In this document: positions 34,694-43,440 of the stretch, piece by piece
How positions within the stretch are numbered: the first letter of the stretch is position 1
Layout: each line of letters begins with the position of its first letter
Assembly (NCBI GenBank): GCA_021740905.1
Contig: JAIOYV010000037.1
Location: 1 to 61,314 of the forward strand
Direction of reading: 5' to 3'
From: Bacteroidales bacterium
Lineage (GTDB): Bacteria > Bacteroidota > Bacteroidia > Bacteroidales > M50B96
DNA length: 61,314 nt
Program-made: the position numbers and the translations under genes
The notes under the pieces: model-generated
Told to the model about the DNA's origin: nothing
Database searches by the model: none
Seen by the model: the letters and a program-made list of their open reading frames with translations, nothing else

Positions 34694-37600
34694 ATGAAAA
34701 ATGCTCTTAAACATATCAAATTGAACCAGTCGTTTTGTATGAAAATGTTGTTAATCATCGCAATGTTGTTGTCAATAAGCAATTTAAGTTTCTCAGCTAC
34801 CAAAGAAGAAAAAATTGAACAAAAAATAGTTTCTTTAATAGCAAGTCAAAAATATACAATAGCTATTGAATATATACAAGAAAATATAGATATTTTCACT
34901 AACAAAAATCAAACTTCCTTTCTTTCACAGTGTTACTTGTTTCTTGCAAATTGTTATATTTCCACGAAGGATTTGACAAAAGCGAATAGTGCACTCGACC
35001 AATCACTTAAATTGATTCGGGAGAATGATAATGTCGATCCGAAGTTGAATTTTTATTACAATTATATAGATGGGTTGTATCAATATTCAGTAAGAAACAA
35101 TAAAGAAGCAATTGTGGCAATCAATAATGCTTTTGATATCGAAATTCCGAACAAAAACTACCGAGATTCGATATCATTTTTTCTTTATAACATAAGAGGA
35201 AGCTCATATTTAAGACTGCGAGATTTCCACAAAGCAACTGAATCATATAAAAGTGCAGTTTCGATTTATCAAGATATTTATAATAATCCAGATGAATATG
35301 CAAAAGTTTTGGCAAACCTTGCAAATTCTTTGGGTCAGCTTGGACAAAACAGTGAAGCAATTGAATACTTGTTGAGATCTATTAAAGTCCGACAAGGCTC
35401 AGGTAATCAATATCCTATTGGTAGTGAGGGCTCTTTCCTTACTCTTGGGAATTTATATAAAAACATAAATGAGCTTGAGCTGGCACTTGATAATTTTAGT
35501 ATTGCTGAAAAAATACTTTCAGAGCAACCAAACCCAGGTATGTTAGCAAACATATATGCGAGCAAAGCTACTATTTTTAGGATGAAAGGAGATTTCGACA
35601 AAGCCAAATCATACCAGGAAAATGCCATTTTCGAGTATCACAAATTGAACCGCTTGTCTCCGAATACTTTACCCAAAGCATATAATAGTCTAGGATTGAT
35701 ATTGAAGGCAAAGGGCGATTATCTTGAAGCACTTGATGCCTTTTTTAAAAGCATTGATTATTTTGGATTAAAGAATACGAAAGAGATTGCTACTATATAT
35801 AGGAACTGCTCGAACTGCTATGTTGCTTTAGGTATGATGGACAATGCTGAAATGTATACGAAAATGGAGTTGGCCATCTTGAAAGAGATATACAAAGAGG
35901 GTTCAACTGAAATTATTAGTGCGTATATCAATCTTAGTGCCTTGTATCTGAAATGGAAAGATTATGAAAAGGGATTGGAATATTTAGGTATTGCGGAAAA
36001 TCAAATTTTGGTAAACTATGGAGCAAGTCATCCACTTACAGGGAATTGTATGGAGATTTATGCAATCTATTATTCTGAAGCGGATAATCCATTGCTGTCG
36101 GTAAAATATTTTCAAAAGGCACTGGCTTTATCCCTGGGGCTGGAAATTGCAGATGATTATCTGAAATGCCCTTCTGTAAAAGATGATGATGTTTCAGTAA
36201 TAATTGCCCGGCTCTTAAAAGGCAAGGCTGCTGAATTGCAAAAATTAGCCATTCAACAGAATTCAAATATAGATTTGCTGGCGGCCTCCCTCGAAAGCTA
36301 TCAAACTGCATTACAGGTAATAGGTAAACTGCGGCAGAGTTTTCTTGACGAGGAAAGTAGATTATTCCTATCAGCCAACGAAATGAGTACCTTTACAAAG
36401 GCTCTGGAATTGGCTATTGAGCTTTCAACGAGAACCGAGGATGATACCTACAAGAGATTAGCCTTCGAGCTTGCAGAAAGGAGCAAAGCGGCCAATTTAT
36501 TGGCTTCGATACGAACCCTGAAAGCTGGCAAATTTGGAGGTATCCCTGATAGCTTGTCCACAAAGGAGACTACCATAAAGGATGAAATCAACTCGTGTCG
36601 GAAAAAAATATTCATGGAGAAACAAAATGAAAGACCCAACAAAGCACTTATAGATAGTCTTGAAAACCAATTTTTCCTCCTGACCAACCAGCACGATCAG
36701 CTAATTCAATTTTTTGAAGATGAATATCCCAGCTATCACAACCTGAAATATGAGAGCAAGGTAGTGGCACCTGAGGAGTTAAGGAAGTTTATGCAGGCCG
36801 ATGCAAATTTTGTTGAATATGTGACCACCGAGAACAGCATTGTTGCCTTTTTAATCAATCCTATTGTTTTTGAGATTTTTACGGTTCCGATCGATCAAAA
36901 ATTCCAGAAGAGTATCCGAGCCATTATCAACTCATTGACACGGGTGGATATTTCGTCCCACAATCACGATACATTGAAATCCTTTGTCGAGAGTACACAA
37001 TTTTTATATTCGGTCCTGATCGAACCTTTTCGAGACAAAATTCATGGCAAGCATCTAATTATATCGACAGACCAGCTGTTGGCCTATATTCCATTTGAGA
37101 TACTGCTAAGTGCTACACCTCCAGATGAACAAATGAATTACCGCGACCTGCCATACCTACTTAGGGATTACGCGATAAGCTATTCATATTCGGCCACTTT
37201 GCTTTCCGAAGTTAGAGGGCATATGCGTAAAAAGAAAGAGAATTTGGTAGCTTATGCCCCAGATTATAAACTGGACGATGTCAACTTTAGCGATAGCACA
37301 TCGAGGTTGGGAGATGATGCTTTGGTTCTTTACCCGCTGCCTCAAGCGTATAAAGAAGCCAAGCAAATTGCCGATTTAACCGGAGGTAAATTATTTAAGG
37401 ATGCAGAAGCGACTAAAACCAATTTTCTAACACAGAAGGATGATTTTGATGTGATCCATTTTTCCATGCACGCGATAATTGAAAATTCAGACCCCATGTT
37501 TTCAAAACTTGTTTTTTCGCAAGGCGATGATACCCTAAGCGATAGGTTTTTGTACACGTATGAAATATACAATATGAGGATAACAGCCCGCCTTTCTGTT

Positions 37601-37999
37601 TTGAGTGCATGTAACACAGGCGATGGAGTTATGCGGAAAGGCGAGGGGATAATGAGTTTTGCAAGAAGTTTTATCTATGCAGGCTGCCCGAGTATAATTA
37701 TGACCTTGTGGCCGGTTGAGGATAAAGCCGGATCGGGTATAATGATTGATTTTTATAAATTTTTAAATGAAGGAATGCCAATTGATGAATCGCTTCGCCT
37801 TGCAAAATTAAATCATATTTCAAATGCCGACCCTATTTGGGTGCATCCGTTTTTCTGGGCCGAATATGTGATTATTGGAGAAAACTCTCCCGTATATAGT
37901 AAGAGGAATCCATATTTGTATTTTGCAATTGCATTGCTCCTGGTGCTCGTCCTCTCTTTCATTTTAATTCGCAAATACAGGAAACCGAAGCTCCAGTAA
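34694..37999 (+). CDS. TPR-CHAT protease with signal peptide and C-terminal anchor
   Basis: The 1101-residue protein begins with an apparent signal sequence (hydrophobic MLLIIAMLLSISNLSFSA, about 19-36). Many TPR units (about 45-480) and a helical linker follow, then a CHAT caspase-like domain (about 700-1060). The expected catalytic dyad is present: His926 in HFSMHA and Cys973 in SACNTGDG, with GEGIMSFARSFIYAGCPSIIMTLWPV. A membrane helix (about 1072-1092) and a basic tail end the protein. This topology would put the protease in the periplasm, anchored at its C-terminus. It is divergent from the precursor genes and convergent with an ECF sigma/anti-sigma operon. Substrates are unknown. Confidence 0.88.
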   Translation: MKNALKHIKLNQSFCMKMLLIIAMLLSISNLSFSATKEEKIEQKIVSLIASQKYTIAIEYIQENIDIFTNKNQTSFLSQCYLFLANCYISTKDLTKANSALDQSLKLIRENDNVDPKLNFYYNYIDGLYQYSVRNNKEAIVAINNAFDIEIPNKNYRDSISFFLYNIRGSSYLRLRDFHKATESYKSAVSIYQDIYNNPDEYAKVLANLANSLGQLGQNSEAIEYLLRSIKVRQGSGNQYPIGSEGSFLTLGNLYKNINELELALDNFSIAEKILSEQPNPGMLANIYASKATIFRMKGDFDKAKSYQENAIFEYHKLNRLSPNTLPKAYNSLGLILKAKGDYLEALDAFFKSIDYFGLKNTKEIATIYRNCSNCYVALGMMDNAEMYTKMELAILKEIYKEGSTEIISAYINLSALYLKWKDYEKGLEYLGIAENQILVNYGASHPLTGNCMEIYAIYYSEADNPLLSVKYFQKALALSLGLEIADDYLKCPSVKDDDVSVIIARLLKGKAAELQKLAIQQNSNIDLLAASLESYQTALQVIGKLRQSFLDEESRLFLSANEMSTFTKALELAIELSTRTEDDTYKRLAFELAERSKAANLLASIRTLKAGKFGGIPDSLSTKETTIKDEINSCRKKIFMEKQNERPNKALIDSLENQFFLLTNQHDQLIQFFEDEYPSYHNLKYESKVVAPEELRKFMQADANFVEYVTTENSIVAFLINPIVFEIFTVPIDQKFQKSIRAIINSLTRVDISSHNHDTLKSFVESTQFLYSVLIEPFRDKIHGKHLIISTDQLLAYIPFEILLSATPPDEQMNYRDLPYLLRDYAISYSYSATLLSEVRGHMRKKKENLVAYAPDYKLDDVNFSDSTSRLGDDALVLYPLPQAYKEAKQIADLTGGKLFKDAEATKTNFLTQKDDFDVIHFSMHAIIENSDPMFSKLVFSQGDDTLSDRFLYTYEIYNMRITARLSVLSACNTGDGVMRKGEGIMSFARSFIYAGCPSIIMTLWPVEDKAGSGIMIDFYKFLNEGMPIDESLRLAKLNHISNADPIWVHPFFWAEYVIIGENSPVYSKRNPYLYFAIALLLVLVLSFILIRKYRKPKLQ

Positions 38000-38477
38000 A
38001 GGACAGCAAAAAGGAGTACCATTTTCGATTATCTTGATGGATTTTGCTTCGATTTTAGAGGGATTATCTCCTTGTAGATTTAATCAATTGCTTGTCATAG
38101 AAGGCATCGGTTAATCAATCGAAATGCGTTTTTGGAGTTTTTATTGAAGTGTTAAAACGAATCCAGAATTAGTATAAGATTTTATGATGTCAAACGGAAA
38201 ACCCAGGGTAAGACAAATGTCGGATCAAGAGCAAAAGTTGGGGGGATCGAAATGAAAATAAATCTTGAATACCATTATAGAAAATCACAATACACAATAC
38301 ACAAACTACAAAATTCAAATATTATCACAATATGCTAAAATCAAACCACTAAATTTCTTCCTAAGTTTTTGGAAATTATTTATTGGAGATGATTTGATTT
38401 TTGAATTCTTGCCATTTGTAATTTATTCTAAACCATCACACAAGTTTTGTTCTTGATCCTTGGTTTGATATAGGGCG
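38000..38477. other. Non-coding spacer between convergent genes
   Basis: No supported gene. It includes AT-rich words (CACAATACACAATACAC, AAATTATTTATTGG) resembling other spacers. Short frames here lack ribosome-binding context. Confidence 0.5.
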
Positions 38478-38505
38478 AAAAAAAAAGCCCCCATAAGGAG
38501 GCTTT
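38478..38505 (-). terminator. Terminator after the TPR anti-sigma gene
   Basis: AAAGCCCCC (38484-38492) pairs with GGAGGCTTT (38497-38505) with one mismatch. The A run 38478-38486 gives the minus-strand U tract. Confidence 0.75.
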
Positions 38506-38524
38506 CAAAAGAAACTATTCCAAT

Positions 38525-39280
38525 TTACAGTTGTTCTAAAATCTCCGTGGCTTTTTCTTTGTAATAACTTTGGCTATTTGCAATTGCCTCAAAATGTTTC
38601 CTGGCAATTTCTTTTTGATTGGAATTTAGATAACTCAGTGCTAGATACCATTCTGCCTGTTCAACGAATAAGTTGTCGTTGTGATTTATGATAAACTGGA
38701 ACGATTCACTCGCCTTTTCAAACTCTTGCGTTTCGATATAGCATACACCTGCATAAAAATAACTTGCTATACTGGTTTTGTCGATATCTAAAATTTGCTG
38801 GAAAAGGATCAAGGCATTTTCAAAATCATTTTTATCATATTTAATCTGGGCGTTTATAAATATGTCGTCAGTATTTATTTTCCCCGACCTTACACCTCCA
38901 TACGAATCGTAAGGTTTGTAGTACATGCTATAAAGTTCGCCTGATGAATACGATTCATTGTTAATATAAAACAATATTGCTGAAGAAACTAATACCAGTG
39001 TTAATGTGGCAGCCACAAGCAGCCACCTAAAGCTTGATGTATTGAATTCGAACTTGCTGATTTTCCTGCTTTTTGTATCTCCAAACGACAGGTGAATCTT
39101 TTCAAGGTTGTTTTTCAAATCAATTACATCGGTTTCTGTGAGCGCATCCTCAATTTCTTTTCGGATGGTGAACTCTTTCATATAAAATGCATCATTGTCG
39201 AGGTGGTCGAGAAAGCTCTTAAGGGCCTCTCCTTTCAGCTCGCCATTCAAATACATTTCAATTGTTTCTTTGTAATCCAT
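38525..39280 (-). CDS. Transmembrane anti-sigma-like protein with TPRs
   Basis: The 251-residue protein has an N-terminal cytosolic part typical of anti-sigma factors without a zinc motif (YKETIEMYLNGELKGEALKSFLDHL). One membrane helix (about 85-106) and an outside region with about three TPR units (about 140-250; ALILFQQILDIDKTSIASYFYAGVCYIETQEFEKAS) follow. It is encoded 11 bp after an ECF sigma gene, the usual order for a sigma/anti-sigma pair. The TPR part may sense envelope partners. Confidence 0.8.
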   Translation of the reverse strand: MDYKETIEMYLNGELKGEALKSFLDHLDNDAFYMKEFTIRKEIEDALTETDVIDLKNNLEKIHLSFGDTKSRKISKFEFNTSSFRWLLVAATLTLVLVSSAILFYINNESYSSGELYSMYYKPYDSYGGVRSGKINTDDIFINAQIKYDKNDFENALILFQQILDIDKTSIASYFYAGVCYIETQEFEKASESFQFIINHNDNLFVEQAEWYLALSYLNSNQKEIARKHFEAIANSQSYYKEKATEILEQL

Positions 39281-39291
39281 GATATTTTCTT

Positions 39292-39861
39292 TTATAGCAT
39301 TTCTTTATAGTCATTGTCATTTTGTATACTTTTCACAAGTGTTTCTTTGCATTGAAATTTCCTCTTCTTCGCGTATTGCTCTGTAAACCCCATCTGCTTT
39401 GCTATTTCCTTTAGCGGGATCTTGTCGAGGAACATCCTGAGTACCTTCTTGCAATCTTCCTTTAGCAAGTCGAAGTGGGCGCGGTACAACTCGTACCTTT
39501 CATTTTGATCCCTGATATCCAGGACATCTTCGCCTACGTTCAGTACAAATTCGCCGACATTTACTTCTTGAATACCCTTCCTTTGGTTTTCCAATTGCTT
39601 AAGCCAAAGTAGCCGACACACTGAGAATAAATATACTTTTAAAGAACACGTCAGAACTAAATTGTTGTTTTTCAACTTTTTGTATGTGATAATGATCGAC
39701 TCTTGAAATATGTCCTTTGCGTCTTCATCATTTCCACTATTACTCATAATATACTTTCTCACACCGGGAAAAGCCTCTTTGTAAACATATTGCAGCGTTT
39801 TGCTGCTGTTTCCTAAGATTCCCGCAAGAACTTCTTGTTCGGTATATTTCTTTAGTTCCAA
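39292..39861 (-). CDS. ECF-type RNA polymerase sigma factor
   Basis: The 189-residue protein has sigma region 2 (YVYKEAFPGVRKYIMSNSGNDEDAKDIFQESIIITYKKL) and a region 4 helix-turn-helix (VLRMFLDKIPLKEIAKQMGFTEQYAKKRKFQCKETL). It directs polymerase to envelope-response promoters; the regulon is unknown. The minus strand carries TAGGTTTG (39904-39897), a plausible -7 box about 35 bases before the ATG. Confidence 0.9.
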   Translation of the reverse strand: MELKKYTEQEVLAGILGNSSKTLQYVYKEAFPGVRKYIMSNSGNDEDAKDIFQESIIITYKKLKNNNLVLTCSLKVYLFSVCRLLWLKQLENQRKGIQEVNVGEFVLNVGEDVLDIRDQNERYELYRAHFDLLKEDCKKVLRMFLDKIPLKEIAKQMGFTEQYAKKRKFQCKETLVKSIQNDNDYKEML

Positions 39862-40171
39862 CTATTTATTCCTATTTTATCAAAAAGGTTACCCTACAAA
39901 CCTAGAAAAAAACAAAAAAATATTTTGCTTTTTGTTAGAATATTCTTTCTGAATGTTAAATCGTTGTCTTCGGAAAAACAAATTTTTGGTTTTAAAGGTT
40001 GATCTATACATAAATACTGTTTGTAATTGAATACTGTAAACACATATATTTCATTGCCTCTTGACTCATTTTTTTTGATTTGCTTACCATTTTGGCTGAA
40101 AAAAAAATAAGAAAAAAGATAAATGAATCTCATGTTTTGGCTTCATACGTAAAATTCCTTGTTTAGTTATG
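39862..40171. other. Non-coding spacer upstream of ECF sigma gene
   Basis: AT-rich with poly-A/T runs. A 79-codon frame on the minus strand (39894-40133) is rejected because it overlaps the likely promoter and has low-complexity composition. No other feature was recognised. Confidence 0.5.
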
Positions 40172-40209
40172 AAAAAAAATAAGCCTTCATCGTTCAATGA
40201 AGGCTTATT
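40172..40209 (-). terminator. Terminator after the PKD/T9SS anti-sigma gene
   Basis: AATAAGCCTTCAT (40178-40190) pairs perfectly over 13 bp with 40197-40209 around CGTTCA. The preceding A run is the minus-strand U tract. Confidence 0.85.
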
Positions 40210-40234
40210 CCTATAATTAAAATCACCAATCTGG

Positions 40235-41503
40235 CTAATCATTTTTTAAATAAATAGAACCTTGCTTGATCTGAGTATTGCCATATTTATCGGTAGTAAT
40301 TACTTTATATACATACACACCAGGTTCGGCCATTTTATTGTAGCCTGAAATTAGGCCATTCCATTTATCGTCGGGTGAATTACTTTCGAATAATAAGTTC
40401 CCGGTCGAGTTAAAGATGAACATTTTGAATTGATAATCAGCACAGCAATCAGAGTTGGGGCCAAAGAAGTCATTATATCCATCTCCATTGGGAGAAAAGG
40501 CGTTCGGCATTAGAAATGGGTGTTCAATTTCAACCTGAAGCTCTTGGAAAACTGTGTCGGTACAAGCCTCCTGATTTTCGCAAATATGTAATATTGGATA
40601 AATGCCCGATTTTTGAAAGCTATAACTGATCAACCCCATATTTATAAATTGCTTGTCAGTTATTTGCCATTTGTTGACCACGAAATCACTTGAAGTCGCA
40701 TTAAAGGAAAACTTGTTTACTTCTCTTGTGCTGGTGAAAGAGGCATCTGGCTTTGGATTTATTATAATTTGATCAGGAAATTCCCATTGAGCACTGTTGC
40801 CAGATTTACTGTCTTTTACTTCAAGTGAAATGGTATATCGTCCAGCCACTTTATAGCTGTGTACGGGAGAAGCAGATGTGGATATGCTTCCATCGCCGAA
40901 TGACCACAAATAAATTCTCTTCTTGGATATTTCGACAGGAATAAATGTAATGCCTGATAAGGCACAGGCCGAAAGTGTACTGATTTGAAATTCTGCATTT
41001 GGCAAGTCTACAGGAATTGTAACCGTTTCCTTAACTTTCCGATTGTTTTCTGTGGTTTCGTCCTTAGCCTCTGGACTTACCTCAATTTTTGTGGCATTTC
41101 TCGTTTGTTCAGTTTCTATTTTGTTTGAAATTTTATTCGACGCAGTTTTTTCTTCAACCTTTGAAGCATTACTCCGATCATTAATAGTTGCTGGAGTTAT
41201 GCTATTTTCAGGCTGTGGCGACCCTGGAGTTTGTGTTTCAATATTTTGGATTGTTTCTGAATTCTGAGATATTGAGGTGTTGTTGGATTGTGGTTGAAAA
41301 TAGAAAATAGCCAGAGTGGCAACAACTGCCGCAGCAGTAATTAAGCTTGCAATTTTTCCAAACGTTGAAAAAGCAGATGCCGATGGAGCCACTTTGGGAA
41401 GCATTTTTTCAAATGCAAGCCAATCAGTATGGTCATAAGGAAGCTCGAATTGATCTATCTTACCTTTTATGATGGTTTCAAATTTATTATCTATACTCTT
41501 CAT
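40235..41503 (-). CDS. Anti-sigma-like protein with PKD-like domains and type B T9SS sorting domain
   Basis: The 422-residue protein starts with a cytosolic domain (DQFELPYDHTDWLAFEKML) and a membrane helix (about 50-69). A Ser/Thr/Asn-rich linker and PKD-like domains (about 170-330; YLWSFGDGSISTSASPVHSYKVAGRYTISLEV) follow. The C-terminus is the gliding-motility type B sorting domain (PNAFSPNGDGYNDFF...GVYVYKVITTDKYGNTQIKQGSIYLK). There is no cleavable signal peptide. The start overlaps the upstream ECF sigma gene by 17 bases, so it is probably its anti-sigma. A sorting domain on a membrane-tethered protein is odd and may be used for sensing rather than secretion. Confidence 0.85.
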   Translation of the reverse strand: MKSIDNKFETIIKGKIDQFELPYDHTDWLAFEKMLPKVAPSASAFSTFGKIASLITAAAVVATLAIFYFQPQSNNTSISQNSETIQNIETQTPGSPQPENSITPATINDRSNASKVEEKTASNKISNKIETEQTRNATKIEVSPEAKDETTENNRKVKETVTIPVDLPNAEFQISTLSACALSGITFIPVEISKKRIYLWSFGDGSISTSASPVHSYKVAGRYTISLEVKDSKSGNSAQWEFPDQIIINPKPDASFTSTREVNKFSFNATSSDFVVNKWQITDKQFINMGLISYSFQKSGIYPILHICENQEACTDTVFQELQVEIEHPFLMPNAFSPNGDGYNDFFGPNSDCCADYQFKMFIFNSTGNLLFESNSPDDKWNGLISGYNKMAEPGVYVYKVITTDKYGNTQIKQGSIYLKND

Positions 41504-42068
41504 GCTTGTCTATATATTCGTTGTAAAATTCTCTAAGTTTCATTTTGGCTTTCGCCAGGTTCGATTTTGATGTACCAATGTTTATATCCAGTTGTTCAGC
41601 TATTTCTTTATGTGTGTAATTTTCAATAACATATAAGTTGAAAACTGTTCTGTAAGCAGGGCTTAGTTTTTGGATTAAATTAAAAACTATTTCTGCTTTT
41701 GCTTTCATAAATAGTTCCGAATCGTCTCTTTCAGCTTCATGTAGGGCTTTTTCCAATGTAAAGTCATCACCTACAGCATATAGGATTTCGCGTTTCCGCC
41801 TTATGTAGTCGATCGAACTATTAACCATGATACGTCTGATCCAACCTTCCAAAGAACCTTCGTTTTTAAAGCTATCCAGTTTTCTGAAAACCTTTAAAAA
41901 GCCATCGTGCAAAATATCTTTTGCTTCATCGCGATCGCCTGTATAGCGCATGCACACAGCCAGCATCTTACCATAAAATGCCTGGTATAAAATCTGCTGG
42001 CTTTTTCTGTCTCCATTATTGCATTCATTGATCAAGTCGGCCACAATGGCCTTGTCTGTTAAATCCAT
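41487..42068 (-). CDS. ECF-type RNA polymerase sigma factor
   Basis: The 193-residue protein has region 2 (YQAFYGKMLAVCMRYTGDRDEAKDILHDGFLKVFRKLDSF, then GWIRRIMVNSSIDYIRRKR) and a region 4 HTH (LSPAYRTVFNLYVIENYTHKEIAEQLDINIGTSKSNLAKAKMKL). It overlaps its presumed anti-sigma gene by 17 bases. It is distinct in sequence from the ECF factor at 39292. Confidence 0.93.
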   Translation of the reverse strand: MDLTDKAIVADLINECNNGDRKSQQILYQAFYGKMLAVCMRYTGDRDEAKDILHDGFLKVFRKLDSFKNEGSLEGWIRRIMVNSSIDYIRRKREILYAVGDDFTLEKALHEAERDDSELFMKAKAEIVFNLIQKLSPAYRTVFNLYVIENYTHKEIAEQLDINIGTSKSNLAKAKMKLREFYNEYIDKHEEYR

Positions 42069-42182
42069 ACATGCTTTCCGCTTCGGGTGATAGACGGAAT
42101 GATTAGTTTAGAGTTGCTTATTAACGTAAGTATATTTTAAATTTTTAAGATACTTTTTCATTTCGGCATAAAATACAAAACA

Positions 42183-43244
42183 CTATTTATATATTCTCTT
42201 GCTGTTCAGTGCTCTATGGTATTTTCTTGCTTGCAGGTTATGTTCTCTTAAAGTTTTGGAAAATGAATGGTATCCCGAGAAATCGTCTTTTGCACAAAAA
42301 TACAAGTAAGAGTGAGGCTCGAAATTTAGTACTGCATCGATCGATGAGATGGAGGGAGTGCAAATTGGACCTGGTGGGAGACCTGCATTTTTATATGTGT
42401 TGTAGGGCGAGTTAATATTGAGATCCCTGGTACGGATACGACGAAGCTCAAAATTTCCGAGTGCAAATTTGATGGTGGGGTCTGCCTGGAGGGGGATGCT
42501 GCGTTTTATGCGGTTGATATAAACACCAGCCATGGTCGTTTTTTCATCGTTCATAATGGTTTCCTCTTCAACAATCGAGGCGAGGGTCGAGACTTCAACC
42601 TTCGACATCCCAATTTCATCGGCCTTTTTTTCGCGGCTGCCTTTCCAGAATTTATTGTATTCCACCACCATTCTTTTAAGAAACGATTCCGCCGATGTGT
42701 TCCAATATAAATCGTAGCTATTCGGGATAAATGCAGCCAGTATAGTGTTTTTGTCAAATCCGAATTCTCCGATAAGGCTGTCATTTGTAATTGCCTCTAT
42801 TAGGGACAAAGAATCAGCCTCAATAAAGGCGCAGATTTTCCCTGCGAAGTCTTCCTTTGTCCTAACTTTGGTGAACGATACCCGGACCGGGTTTTGTTTC
42901 CCCGACCTGATCATATCGATCAACTGGTTATTGCTCATCGATGCTTCGATCAAATACCTGCCAGGATTGATATGGGCTTTCAGGTTTTTTTGTCCGGCTA
43001 CCCAATTGAATGAGGCAGTGTCGATCAACAGTTCATCCTTAACTAAAATCTCAAACAATGCCCGGTAATCAGAACCGGTTGGAATATATAGATATTTCGA
43101 TTCGCTTGGGGCCAGATTAACATTCGACTGAAAAACTTCATTGTATTTTAGTTTCCCAACAATCAGGATGGCAACGAAAAGCAAAATGCTTACCATCCAC
43201 ATCCATGTTTTTGCAAAATTCTTTTTCGATCTTTTTTGTACCAT
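42183..43244 (-). CDS. mltG: Endolytic murein transglycosylase
   Basis: MltG cleaves nascent peptidoglycan glycans at the inner membrane. The 353-residue protein has a basic N-terminus, one membrane helix (about 14-32), a LysM-like segment and the YceG catalytic domain. The catalytic Glu lies in ASIVEEETI, followed by MAGVYINRIKRSIPLQADPTIKFALG and SPYNTYKNAGLPPGPICTPS. TAATTTTG on the minus strand (43301-43294) is a possible -7 box. Confidence 0.93.
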   Translation of the reverse strand: MVQKRSKKNFAKTWMWMVSILLFVAILIVGKLKYNEVFQSNVNLAPSESKYLYIPTGSDYRALFEILVKDELLIDTASFNWVAGQKNLKAHINPGRYLIEASMSNNQLIDMIRSGKQNPVRVSFTKVRTKEDFAGKICAFIEADSLSLIEAITNDSLIGEFGFDKNTILAAFIPNSYDLYWNTSAESFLKRMVVEYNKFWKGSREKKADEIGMSKVEVSTLASIVEEETIMNDEKTTMAGVYINRIKRSIPLQADPTIKFALGNFELRRIRTRDLNINSPYNTYKNAGLPPGPICTPSISSIDAVLNFEPHSYLYFCAKDDFSGYHSFSKTLREHNLQARKYHRALNSKRIYK

Positions 43245-43379
43245 TAATATATATACACTGTTCAGTAACTACACCGGGTTTATTTTTATTGGCCAAAATT
43301 AGGAATTCTGTGGGCATTATTCATGCAGTGATTTTAATAATCAATACAAAATGAATTTGATCAACTCAATATTTTCAAC

Positions 43380-43419
43380 GAAAAAAGCCGTCGCTCTTAA
43401 GTTGCAAAGTGCGACGGCT
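43380..43419 (-). terminator. Terminator after the SRPBCC/GyrI gene
   Basis: AGCCGTCGC (43386-43394) pairs perfectly with GCGACGGCT (43411-43419). The A run at about 43381-43386 supplies the U tract on the minus strand. Confidence 0.75.
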
Positions 43420-43440
43420 ATCTATTTTCGATAAATTAAT

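Noticed and set aside
39894-40133. 79-codon minus-strand frame upstream of the ECF sigma gene
   Set aside because: Low-complexity sequence overlapping a likely promoter; no family resemblance.
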